DNA of 6,445 nt from Chloroflexota bacterium (GCA_028875175.1 JAPPFO010000032.1:1-6445), one strand, 5' to 3'. Shown: positions 1 to 6,444, numbered from the stretch's first letter. Made by a program: numbers and translations. Notes: a model not told the origin generated them from the letters alone.

Positions 1-2
1 CG

Positions 3-50
3 GCTGCTCGCGCCCGTCTGCTGCGCAATCCTCGCCGCCAGAAAGTGTGA
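3..50 (+). CDS. possible C-terminal tail of an upstream gene (partial)
   Basis: From the left edge this frame stays open to a TGA at 48-50 and would encode the tail AARARLLRNPRRQKV. The codons (CTG, CGC, CAG, GTG) match the preferred codons of the genes that follow. If real, the gene ends six bases before the ATG of the sialidase-like gene at 57, which would make them operon partners. Sixteen codons are too few to identify a family, and an open stretch this short can occur by chance, so this is a tentative call. Confidence 0.35.
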   Translation, partial: AARARLLRNPRRQKV

Positions 51-56
51 TGCCGG

Positions 57-1424
57 ATGAACGCCCCATACTTTGAGAACGTGGATGTGTTCTTGCCCGG
101 TCAGGGCGACACGTTGACCCAAGCGCCGGCGTATCACTGGGAACGAAACGCAGCGCCGGCCGAGGTTTCCGCCAAGGAAGGCCTATCCGAACACACGGAG
201 CGGCCGCAATCCGATGCATTGCACACCCTTGGCGTAACGGCCAACTTCTATACCAGCACCCGCGATCCCAATTCGGTGCTCGTGGCGGTGATTGGGACGG
301 ACCGCACCGAACGAAAAAAGCTGGCGCGAGCGAAGATCACGATGGACTTCACCAACCTGCAATATCACGACTTCGATGGATTCGGCGTCCATCTGCCAGG
401 ACTGATCGTCACGGCTGCCGGGAGTGCCGTCGCCGTATGCCAGCGGCGCCACGGGGGCATGGGTGACGGCGGCCACGAGAACGATGTCCTTGTGTCGCGC
501 AGCGCGGACGCCGGCAAGACGTGGTCCCGGCAGCGGGTGATCTATGCGAAGCCGGGTCAATACACGTTTCTCGGCGCCATCGTCGAGGACCGCATCTCGG
601 GCACGCTCTTCGTCGTCGGTTGGGACATGCCGGCGGGCGTTGTCGATGACCTCGGGTACTTCAGCACGTATGCCGAGAAGGGCGGCGGGTTCTGGATCGT
701 GCAGAGCGCTGATGATGGCTTGACCTGGTCAGAGGCACGGCATGTCGACCCGATGCCGAATCCGGATGGGTGGACCGGCTGGCCAAACAACAGCGTGCAC
801 GGGGTTCAGCTCGCGGTCGGGCCGCATCGCGGGCGGCTGGTGGTTCCGGGGTTTCTCTACAAGGAGGGCGAACCTGGAGAGGTGCCGGGCGTGCGCGGCG
901 GCTTGCTGTACAGCGACGACCATGGCGAGACCTGGGCGGTTGGCGCCGTGCTCCCCGAGGGATCGGACGAGGTTTCGCTGGTGGAGACCGCGGGCGGCGA
1001 GATCTACGTCAGCTATCGGAGGAACACCTGCCGACGGGACGGACGCACGTTCGCGCGAAGCCGGGACGGCGGCCAGAGATTCTATGAGCTCGGTGAGCAT
1101 GAGGAACTGAGCGGCCGGCCCGTGCACGTAGGACTGGCCCGGCATGGATCGGCTGCCAACAACCATCCGGACGTGCTGCTCTTCTCGCACCCCACGGGCG
1201 TGAATCACCTGATCCCGGGAGGTGCGGACATGACAATCTACGTGAGCCGCAACGGGGGACGTACCTGGCCGATTTCGAAACTCATTGATGAGAGGCCGTG
1301 TCGGTACTCCGACCTGGCTGTGACTGAGGACGGGACGGTGCTCTGCATATATACCGTTGGCGAGGTACGTGACAGCGAGAAACTCACGGTCGCTCGCTTT
1401 AACCAGGAGTGGCTGTTTGCCTAG
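57..1424 (+). CDS. BNR/Asp-box sialidase-like protein, copy 1, with altered catalytic residues
   Basis: This is a 455-residue six-bladed-propeller protein of the BNR/GH33 sialidase type. Five Asp-box motifs (S-x-D-x-G-x-x-W/F) start at residues 149, 217, 286, 335 and 397; the last has Asn in place of Asp. Residues 1 to about 95 form a non-propeller N-terminal region that is about 27 residues longer than in copy 2. By alignment with copy 2, the acid/base Asp (D137), the Glu (E305) that partners the nucleophile, the second triad Arg (R321) and the nucleophile Tyr (Y417, in RYSDL) are present. However, the RIP motif reads HLP (H112 for Arg), residues 363-397 contain no arginine where the third triad Arg belongs, and the Glu of the usual YE motif is T433. 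A classical exo-sialidase activity is therefore doubtful; a pseudoenzyme, a sugar-binding protein or a changed substrate is more likely. There is no signal peptide. The start is fixed by an in-frame TGA at 48-50 and by N-terminal alignment with copy 2 (both reach VDV at residues 9-11). The ribosome binding site is weak. Confidence 0.85.
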   Translation: MNAPYFENVDVFLPGQGDTLTQAPAYHWERNAAPAEVSAKEGLSEHTERPQSDALHTLGVTANFYTSTRDPNSVLVAVIGTDRTERKKLARAKITMDFTNLQYHDFDGFGVHLPGLIVTAAGSAVAVCQRRHGGMGDGGHENDVLVSRSADAGKTWSRQRVIYAKPGQYTFLGAIVEDRISGTLFVVGWDMPAGVVDDLGYFSTYAEKGGGFWIVQSADDGLTWSEARHVDPMPNPDGWTGWPNNSVHGVQLAVGPHRGRLVVPGFLYKEGEPGEVPGVRGGLLYSDDHGETWAVGAVLPEGSDEVSLVETAGGEIYVSYRRNTCRRDGRTFARSRDGGQRFYELGEHEELSGRPVHVGLARHGSAANNHPDVLLFSHPTGVNHLIPGGADMTIYVSRNGGRTWPISKLIDERPCRYSDLAVTEDGTVLCIYTVGEVRDSEKLTVARFNQEWLFA

Positions 1425-1576
1425 CCAGTTTGAGAGGCGCGCCGGCACGTCTGTCGTGAAGCTGAATGCCTCGCGGCTGTCGTCGCTTTCAACCAGCACA
1501 TGCACTGGAGGGTCGCAGCCGCCGGCGCGAGTCCGATGCCCCTATTGTCAACCCGCCGGCCGAAGGTGGCGCTTGT

Positions 1577-1581
1577 GGAGG
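1577..1581 (+). promoter_or_regulatory. strong ribosome binding site of the small lipoprotein gene
   Basis: GGAGG lies eight bases before the ATG at 1590. This decides the start: the same frame is open further upstream, to an ATG at 1500, but the residues added there are not signal-peptide-like and that ATG has no comparable site. Confidence 0.75.
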
Positions 1582-1589
1582 ATGACGCT

Positions 1590-1835
1590 ATGCACTCGTC
1601 AAAAAAGCTGACCAGGTACGTGACGGGCGCGGCACTTGCGTTGTTCCTGGCCACAGTGTTTGCGGGGTGCGCTGACAGCGATGAATTCGAGTACATGAAA
1701 AGTGAGCGGCAGATGATGCGGCACGGGGACTATGGCCCCGGAATGAGCGATGCCGATCGGCAGAAGCTCCAGGAGAGCTACGCGAGCAAGCAGCTGTCTA
1801 AGGTCACGCCGACCAGCGGTGCCGCGGCACCATAG
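1590..1835 (+). CDS. small predicted lipoprotein, unknown function
   Basis: The product has 81 residues. The N-terminus is a classical lipoprotein signal: MHSSKKLTR gives positive charges, residues 11-25 are hydrophobic, and the cleavage site is VFAG before C27. Phe at -3 is unusual, since Leu is commonest, but the rest of the lipobox fits. The residue after the Cys is Ala, so there is no Asp +2 inner-membrane retention signal of the enterobacterial type. The mature part is only about 55 residues, charged and hydrophilic, with several Met, Asp, Glu and Lys residues and a Pro/Thr/Ala-rich tail ending GAAAP. I do not recognise a domain. It would sit membrane-anchored in the envelope. It lies between the two sialidase-like genes on the same strand but is separated from each by more than 160 bp, so it is probably a unit of its own. 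A shared role in sugar handling is possible but unsupported. Confidence 0.8.
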   Translation: MHSSKKLTRYVTGAALALFLATVFAGCADSDEFEYMKSERQMMRHGDYGPGMSDADRQKLQESYASKQLSKVTPTSGAAAP

Positions 1836-1996
1836 AGTCGGGCACGGTGGTGAAGCGCTGTGCAAACACCGGACGACCGGCCCCAGGTGCTGCTCGTGCC
1901 CCTAGCTCATTTGTCATTTGCGTGTCTCTGTACCCGAATCGCCGTGCGCACCAGCCAACGCCAGCCCTGCCGGGATACCGACTTCCTGGTCTGATG

Positions 1997-2002
1997 AAGG
2001 AG
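1997..2002 (+). promoter_or_regulatory. ribosome binding site supporting the GTG start of sialidase copy 2
   Basis: AAGGAG ends seven bases before the GTG at 2010. An in-frame TGA at 1995-1997 overlaps its first base and rules out any earlier start, so GTG 2010 is the natural start although it is not ATG. Confidence 0.8.
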
Positions 2003-2009
2003 CCGAATT

Positions 2010-3290
2010 GTGCCTGCTGAGTTGTACGAGACGGTGGACGTACTTCTGCCGGGAGTTGGCGAGACGCTCAATCAGAACGTGGCCGCCCATTGGCAGGCAA
2101 GCGAAACCGTGACAGCGCAAATCTACCTGGGACAGCTCGGACAGGAGGAGGTCATGCTCCACCTGTCGGGCCTGACGGCCGCTCAACGGCGCCTCCTGAC
2201 CGAGCGGACCGTGATCGTCGATGCCGGCTGGGGCCATCACGTGATTGACGGATATGGGGTCCGCATACCGGGAATCCTGGTTACGCCTCGCGGCACGGTC
2301 ATTGCGGTCTGCCAACAGCGGGTGGGCTCCCTGGCCGATGGCGGCCACGCGACGAATGTCCTGGTGACGCGCAGCGAGGATGGCGGCAAGAACTGGACGC
2401 GGCAGGAGGTGCTGTTCGCGGAAGCGGGCATCAATACCTTCCTTGGACCGATCCTCGCCGATCGCTATACGAACGACGTGTTCGTGACCTTCTGGAAGCT
2501 GCCGCAGGCGGAGGGCAACGGCCTGGGCTACTTCGCTCCCTATGCCGAAATGGGCGGCGGGTTCTGGATGGTGCGAAGTTCGGACGAGGGCCAGAGCTGG
2601 TCCGAGCCGTATTTCGTGCGTCCAACGCCCAATGCGGAGGGCTGGGTTGCCTGGGTGAACAACTCGTCGCGCGGGGTGCAACTGGCGCGAGGTCCGCGGG
2701 CCGGTCGGCACGTGATCGCGGGGTTTCTCTTCAAAGCCGGCGAGGAAGGGCAGGCCCCCGGCGTGCGCGGCGGCCTGGTGTACAGCGACGACCATGGCGA
2801 GACCTGGCACGCGGGTGCTGTCCTACCCGCAGGTTCGGACGAACTCGTCTTGGAGGAGACGGAAGACGGCGGAATCTACGTGAATTACCGGAAGAATCGT
2901 CCGTACTACAACGGACTGCGCTGGTTCGCACGAAGTTCCGACAACGGGGAGAGCTTTGACAACCATGGGCAGCACGAGGAGCAGGTGACACCGTGCTGCC
3001 ACGTCGGGCTTGTGCGTTACTCGAGCACGGACGCCGACGGCGAGAATGTGCTGCTCTTCAGCAATCCGCGTGGACCGGCCCGCCGCAACCTGACCGTACG
3101 GGTTAGCCGCGACGACGGCCGGACCTGGCCCATATCGCGAACCGTGACCAGCGATCTGGCCGGCTACTCGGACCTATCGGTCTTGCCGGACAAGACGATT
3201 CTCTGTATCTGGGAAGGCGGCAAGCAGCGCTACCACGAGAAGATCAGCGCGGCGCGGTTCAACCTGGACTGGGTGCTGGCGGGCGACTGA
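2010..3290 (+). CDS. BNR/Asp-box exo-sialidase-like glycosidase, copy 2, catalytic set intact
   Basis: This 426-residue protein is related to GH33-type exo-sialidases, which release terminal sialic acid by a Tyr-nucleophile retaining mechanism. Residues 1 to about 70 form a small N-terminal region shared with copy 1, and the six-bladed propeller follows. Five Asp-boxes start at 122, 190, 259, 309 and 366. The expected catalytic positions are all visible: Arg 1 in the VRIP motif (R85), acid/base Asp (D110), Glu (E278), Arg 2 (R294 in NYRK), Arg 3 (R358 or R359 in ARRNLTV), nucleophile Tyr (Y386 in GYSDL) and Glu (E402 in IWEGG). No signal peptide or membrane segment is seen, so the enzyme would be cytoplasmic and act on imported oligosaccharides. 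The GTG start has a good ribosome binding site and N-terminal alignment with copy 1. Related nonulosonates such as KDN, or another acidic sugar, are possible substrates; the family call is firmer than the substrate. Confidence 0.85.
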   Translation: MPAELYETVDVLLPGVGETLNQNVAAHWQASETVTAQIYLGQLGQEEVMLHLSGLTAAQRRLLTERTVIVDAGWGHHVIDGYGVRIPGILVTPRGTVIAVCQQRVGSLADGGHATNVLVTRSEDGGKNWTRQEVLFAEAGINTFLGPILADRYTNDVFVTFWKLPQAEGNGLGYFAPYAEMGGGFWMVRSSDEGQSWSEPYFVRPTPNAEGWVAWVNNSSRGVQLARGPRAGRHVIAGFLFKAGEEGQAPGVRGGLVYSDDHGETWHAGAVLPAGSDELVLEETEDGGIYVNYRKNRPYYNGLRWFARSSDNGESFDNHGQHEEQVTPCCHVGLVRYSSTDADGENVLLFSNPRGPARRNLTVRVSRDDGRTWPISRTVTSDLAGYSDLSVLPDKTILCIWEGGKQRYHEKISAARFNLDWVLAGD

Positions 3291-3312
3291 GCGAGTTTGC
3301 CGATCGCCGGAA

Positions 3313-3330
3313 CCAACGCTTGGCGGTTGG
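3313..3330. terminator. weak hairpin in the convergent intergenic gap
   Basis: CCAAC and GTTGG form a 5-bp stem, extendable by two pairs across a bulge, in the middle of the 51-bp gap between two convergent stop codons. A bidirectional terminator is expected here. The stem is short and no T-tract follows on either strand, so this is only a candidate. Confidence 0.25.
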
Positions 3331-3341
3331 AGCTGCCGGCC

Positions 3342-4826
3342 TCACGCGGAACCCACGTACGCCGCGTAAATCTTGACGTCCTCGGGTCGCGGAAAGTCGC
3401 GGCTGACCGGTCCGACGTCCACCTTCAGGCGCAGCGGCGTGTCGGATGCAGGTAGCGAGTCCTGACTGGCCCAATGAACCGGCACACGCAACCCGGATTC
3501 ACGCAGCGTGGCCGCAGCGTCGCCGGAGTAGCCGGGCAACGGCCGGAACTGAAGGTCGACAACTTCCACTCGCGCCGCTGCGAACTCACCCAGGCCCGAC
3601 ACGTTCAGGTGGACTGGTGTCCCATCGGCCTCGACGCTAAAGGGACACGTGATGAACTGCGCCCGCGCGCCCGCTGCGTAGGGCTGCACGTAGCCCAGCC
3701 GGTCCCGCTCCCACTGCGCAAGCCGGACCTGGCCGTCGCCGCGCCAGACCGAGTACCAGTACAACGTCTTGTCGCCCACGTTCTCCATGCCCTGCCCCTG
3801 TTGCAGCGCGGGTCCGGCCCCCAGGCGCGTATCGCGCTCCTCCCGCGAGGGAATGAACCGAAAGTCCGGGATTGGTTCATGAAAGTGGATCGCGTCGTGG
3901 CTGATGGCCAGCCCAAGGTCGATCGTGACGTAGCGCCGGTCGCTGTAGGGGTACCCGTGCCATTGCCCGTAGATGCCCAGGATCACGTTGCCCCGGGAGT
4001 GCAGCCCCGCGCCCATATGGATTTCCTCCCAGATGTTCTGCCGGTCTTCCAGGTCGGGTCCTTCCAGCCGCGGGCTGCGCGTCATGCCTAATGCGCTGCC
4101 CTCGGTCCAGTGCTCGAAGTCGTAGGAGGCGTAGGTCTCCATCTTGCGACCGGGACCCGGATGGCCAACGCTGTGGCCGTTCGCGAAGTAGCAGCCGTTC
4201 CACTTGATCAGGCCCGAGTGCTCGAAGGCGACGCTGCCGACGGGATTGTTGGGACTGAGCGTCCAGTGCAAGCCGTCGGGGCTGTAGGCCACGCACAGGC
4301 CGCCTCGACGATTTCCTGAGGGGCCTGTCCGGTGGGTGAAGGCGAGCTTGAACCGCCGGCCAGCGTCAGGGTCGTCGGGGTCGTGGATGATCGGGGCCCA
4401 CCCGAGGTCGATGTGCTGAGGGAAGTCCACCAGGTTGTTGGCCGTTGAGCCCCGGTATTCGACCAGTCCGAGTTCCGGCTTGGTCCAGTGGATACCGTCG
4501 CGGCTGACCGCGTAGCAGAGACGCCCGTCGTAGCCCTGGTAGCCGCCGACCCACGTCGGGTTACAACCCACGCGGCCGACGTACCACAAGCGAAACTCGT
4601 CACCCACGCGGACGGCGCTCCCGTAGTAATGGACCTGCTCGTCGTGCGCGCCGGGCTCGCCATTGGGTACCACGACCGTCGGCCCATCGCGCCAGCCGGG
4701 GGTTCGCTTCCCATGGATGAGGTGAAGCTGGAAGTTCGTGCGGAAGGGGATGCAGACGTCGTCGAACGCGAAGAACGTGGCCTCCTGGACCTGCATCTCT
4801 GACGGCCCGCCGTGCACGCGCAGCAT
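3342..4826 (-). CDS. five-bladed-propeller glycoside hydrolase-like protein, copy A (downstream)
   Basis: This is a 494-residue protein without a signal peptide. Four blade motifs S-x-D-x-x-H-W/F stand at residues 108, 182, 234 and 309, each in an S-D-G-x-H-W context typical of GH43/GH32/GH130-like propellers. A fifth blade is suggested by RLAQWERDRLGYV near 368-380. From about 390 to the end there is a beta-sandwich-like domain (VHLNVSGLGEF, then VEVVD and RPLPGYSG, ending IYAAYVG), as in the C-terminal modules of many bacterial sugar-hydrolase-like proteins. Acidic residues well placed for catalysis include D22/D23, E203, E255, E267/E268 and D303, but I cannot assign the active site. No named family can be claimed. 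The start ATG has TTGAGG eight bases upstream and matches copy B exactly. It follows copy B by 52 bp on the same strand, so the two are probably co-transcribed. Confidence 0.8.
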   Translation of the reverse strand: MLRVHGGPSEMQVQEATFFAFDDVCIPFRTNFQLHLIHGKRTPGWRDGPTVVVPNGEPGAHDEQVHYYGSAVRVGDEFRLWYVGRVGCNPTWVGGYQGYDGRLCYAVSRDGIHWTKPELGLVEYRGSTANNLVDFPQHIDLGWAPIIHDPDDPDAGRRFKLAFTHRTGPSGNRRGGLCVAYSPDGLHWTLSPNNPVGSVAFEHSGLIKWNGCYFANGHSVGHPGPGRKMETYASYDFEHWTEGSALGMTRSPRLEGPDLEDRQNIWEEIHMGAGLHSRGNVILGIYGQWHGYPYSDRRYVTIDLGLAISHDAIHFHEPIPDFRFIPSREERDTRLGAGPALQQGQGMENVGDKTLYWYSVWRGDGQVRLAQWERDRLGYVQPYAAGARAQFITCPFSVEADGTPVHLNVSGLGEFAAARVEVVDLQFRPLPGYSGDAAATLRESGLRVPVHWASQDSLPASDTPLRLKVDVGPVSRDFPRPEDVKIYAAYVGSA

Positions 4827-4855
4827 GGCTACAACCTCAAGGTCTACTCAGCGCC
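3350..4855 (-). repeat. direct repeat unit A of the ~1.5-kb tandem duplication
   Basis: This block aligns throughout with 4893-6395, with one 3-base indel near codons 93-95 of the gene. It covers the coding region up to the final few codons plus 29 bp of leader before the start. The extreme C-termini differ (GSA here, GLRSG in copy B), which marks one edge of the detectable repeat. Confidence 0.85.
4827..4855 (-). promoter_or_regulatory. duplicated leader with ribosome binding site, copy A
   Basis: Reading on the - strand, GGCGCTGAG is followed by five variable bases, then CTTGAGG, an 8-base spacer (T/A then TGTAGCC) and the ATG. The same layout with identical spacing precedes copy B. TTGAGG is the likely ribosome binding site. 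Confidence 0.65.
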
Positions 4856-4878
4856 GACGTGCGCCCTATTGAGCTGCG

Positions 4879-6366
4879 TCACCCAGACCGTAAACCCACA
4901 TAGGCCGCATAAATCTTTACGTCGTCGGGCCGCGGACAGTCGCGACTGACTGGTCCAACTTCCACTTTCAGGCGCAGCGGCGTGTCGGTTGCTGGCAACG
5001 AGTCGTAGTTCGCCCAACGAACCGGCACGCGAAGCCCCGATTCTCGAAGTGTGGCCGCATCGTCGCCGGAGAAGCCCGGCAGCGGCCGAAAATGATGGTC
5101 CACCACTTCGACGCGCGCCGCAGCGAACTCACCCAGGCCCGATACGTTCAGGTGGACTGGCGCCCCAGCTGTCGGGACGCTAAACGGACACGTGATGAAC
5201 TGCGCCCGCGTGCCCGCCGCGTAGGGCTGTACGTAGCCCAGGCGGTCGCGTTTCCACTGGGCCAAACGCACCTGGCCGTCGCCACGCCAGATGGAGTACC
5301 AGTAGAGGGTCTTATCGCCCACGTTCTCCATGCCCTGCCCCTGCTGCAGCGCGGGTCCCGCCCCCAGCCGCGTGTCGCGCTCCTCGCGCGAGGGAATGAA
5401 CCGAAAGTCCGGAATTGGTTCATGAAAGTGAATCGCGTCGTGGCTGATGGCCAGCCCCAGGTCAATCGTGACGTAGCGCCGGTCGCCGTAGGGATAGCCG
5501 TGCCACTGGCCATAGATGGCCAGAATCACGTTGCCCCAGGAGTGCAGCCCCGCGCCCAGGTGAATTTCCTCCCAGATGTTCTGCCGGTCTTCGAGATCCG
5601 GTCCTTCGAGCCGCGGACTGCGCGTCATGCTCAGCGCGCTGCCTTCTGTCCAGTGCTCGAAATCGTAGGAGGCGTAGGTCTCCATCTTGCGACCGGGACC
5701 CGGATGGCCAACGCTGTGGCCGTTCGCGAAGTAGCAGCCGTTCCACTTGATCAGGCCCGAGTGCTCGAAGGCCACACTGCCACGCGGGTTATTGGGGCTG
5801 GGCGTCCAATGCAGCCCGTCGGGGCTGTAGGCCACCGACAAGCCGCCGCGGCGGTTGTCAGAGGGCCCGGTTCGGTGACTAAAGGTGATCTTGAACCGGC
5901 GGCTGGGGTCGGGGTCCTCGGGATCGTGAATGATCGGGGCCATGAACATGTCAATGTGACGGGGGAAATCCACAATGTTGTTGGCCCTTGAGCCCTGGTA
6001 GTCGACCAGTCCGAGTTCCGGCTTGGTCCAGTGGATGCCATCGCGGCTGTTCGCGTAGCACAAGCGCCCGTCGAAGCCCTCGTAATTGGCCCAGTTCGGA
6101 TTGCGGCCGACGCGTCCTATGTACCACATGTGGAACTCGTCGCCCACGCGGATGGTGCTGCCGTAATAGTGGACGCCCTCGTCATGCGAGCCGGGCGGGC
6201 CCCGGGGGACGACCACGGTCGGCCCATCGCGCCAGCCCGGGGTCCGCTTGCCGTGGATGAGGTGAAGCTGGAAGTTGGTACGGAAGGGGATGCAGACGTC
6301 GTCGAAGGCGAAGAAGGTGGCCTCCTCGACACGCATCTCCGAAGGTCCGACGTGCACGCGCAGCAT
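4879..6366 (-). CDS. five-bladed-propeller glycoside hydrolase-like protein, copy B (upstream)
   Basis: This 495-residue protein is the tandem paralogue of copy A, with about 60 differences over ~491 aligned residues (about 88% identity by hand count). It has the same four S-x-D-x-x-H-W/F blade motifs, at 107, 181, 233 and 308, and the same C-terminal beta-sandwich-like domain. Differences cluster in residues 51-180 (for example 56-60, 71-80, 91-99, 121-161), while residues 201-390 are almost unchanged and both frames are intact. There is no signal peptide, so it is predicted cytoplasmic. It is the first gene of the - strand pair; its promoter would lie beyond 6395, where the sequence becomes a G/C run and cannot be read. 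Substrate is unknown. The convergent sialidase-like genes hint at glycoside breakdown, but convergence does not show shared regulation. Confidence 0.8.
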   Translation of the reverse strand: MLRVHVGPSEMRVEEATFFAFDDVCIPFRTNFQLHLIHGKRTPGWRDGPTVVVPRGPPGSHDEGVHYYGSTIRVGDEFHMWYIGRVGRNPNWANYEGFDGRLCYANSRDGIHWTKPELGLVDYQGSRANNIVDFPRHIDMFMAPIIHDPEDPDPSRRFKITFSHRTGPSDNRRGGLSVAYSPDGLHWTPSPNNPRGSVAFEHSGLIKWNGCYFANGHSVGHPGPGRKMETYASYDFEHWTEGSALSMTRSPRLEGPDLEDRQNIWEEIHLGAGLHSWGNVILAIYGQWHGYPYGDRRYVTIDLGLAISHDAIHFHEPIPDFRFIPSREERDTRLGAGPALQQGQGMENVGDKTLYWYSIWRGDGQVRLAQWKRDRLGYVQPYAAGTRAQFITCPFSVPTAGAPVHLNVSGLGEFAAARVEVVDHHFRPLPGFSGDDAATLRESGLRVPVRWANYDSLPATDTPLRLKVEVGPVSRDCPRPDDVKIYAAYVGLRSG

Positions 6367-6395
6367 GGCTACATCCTCAAGTGCATCTCAGCGCC
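4893..6395 (-). repeat. direct repeat unit B of the ~1.5-kb tandem duplication
   Basis: This is the partner of 3350-4855, offset by about 1540 bp. Only 37 bp (4856-4892) of unrelated sequence separates the two units. Homology is lost at 6395 only because low-complexity G/C sequence begins there, so the true upstream limit of the duplication is not visible. Confidence 0.85.
6367..6395 (-). promoter_or_regulatory. duplicated leader with ribosome binding site, copy B
   Basis: On the - strand this has the same GGCGCTGAG, five variable bases, CTTGAGG and 8-base spacer arrangement as the leader of copy A. TTGAGG is the likely ribosome binding site. Confidence 0.65.
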
Positions 6396-6444
6396 CCCCG
6401 CCCCCCCCCCGGGGGGGGGGGGGCCCGGGGGGCCCCCCCCGGGG
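6391..6444. other. G/C homopolymer block, probable assembly artefact at contig end
   Basis: Fifty-four consecutive bases are only G or C, arranged as alternating long C and G runs, including ten or more of each in a row and self-complementary segments such as GGGCCC. This is unlike the rest of the window. The first five bases still match the leader of copy A; after that no biological feature can be read. Confidence 0.8.

Noticed and set aside
729..1505. 258-codon - strand frame opposite copy 1
   Set aside because: Most of it is antisense to the sialidase-like gene. Only its first ~27 codons lie in the gap, and these are mentioned separately as a possible remnant.
1500..1589. Earlier ATG at 1500 for the lipoprotein gene
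   Set aside because: It would bury the signal peptide 30 residues inside the protein, whereas the ATG at 1590 has GGAGG at ideal spacing.
1840..1901. 7-bp inverted repeat GGGCACG/CGTGCCC after the lipoprotein gene
   Set aside because: The arms are 48 bases apart and no T-run directly follows, so it is not a convincing terminator.
1907..1920. Tandem 7-base repeat TCATTTG
   Set aside because: Two adjacent short copies only; too little to call an operator or a repeat array.
1911..1939. TTGTCA as a -35-like box upstream of sialidase copy 2
   Set aside because: The hexamer 17 bases later (CCGAAT) matches the -10 consensus at only three positions. A similar TTGTCA at 1545 has no -10 box at all.
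1914..2810. 298-codon open frame on the - strand opposite sialidase copy 2
   Set aside because: It is antisense to a clear Asp-box protein. Its translation is Arg/His/Pro/Ala-rich with no domain pattern, as expected of a mirror frame in GC-rich DNA.
5092..5991. 299-codon open frame on the + strand inside copy B, with a shorter counterpart at 3474-4091 in copy A
   Set aside because: It is kept in both copies only because the sense genes are 88% identical. The composition is typical of antisense frames and the length is not conserved between copies.
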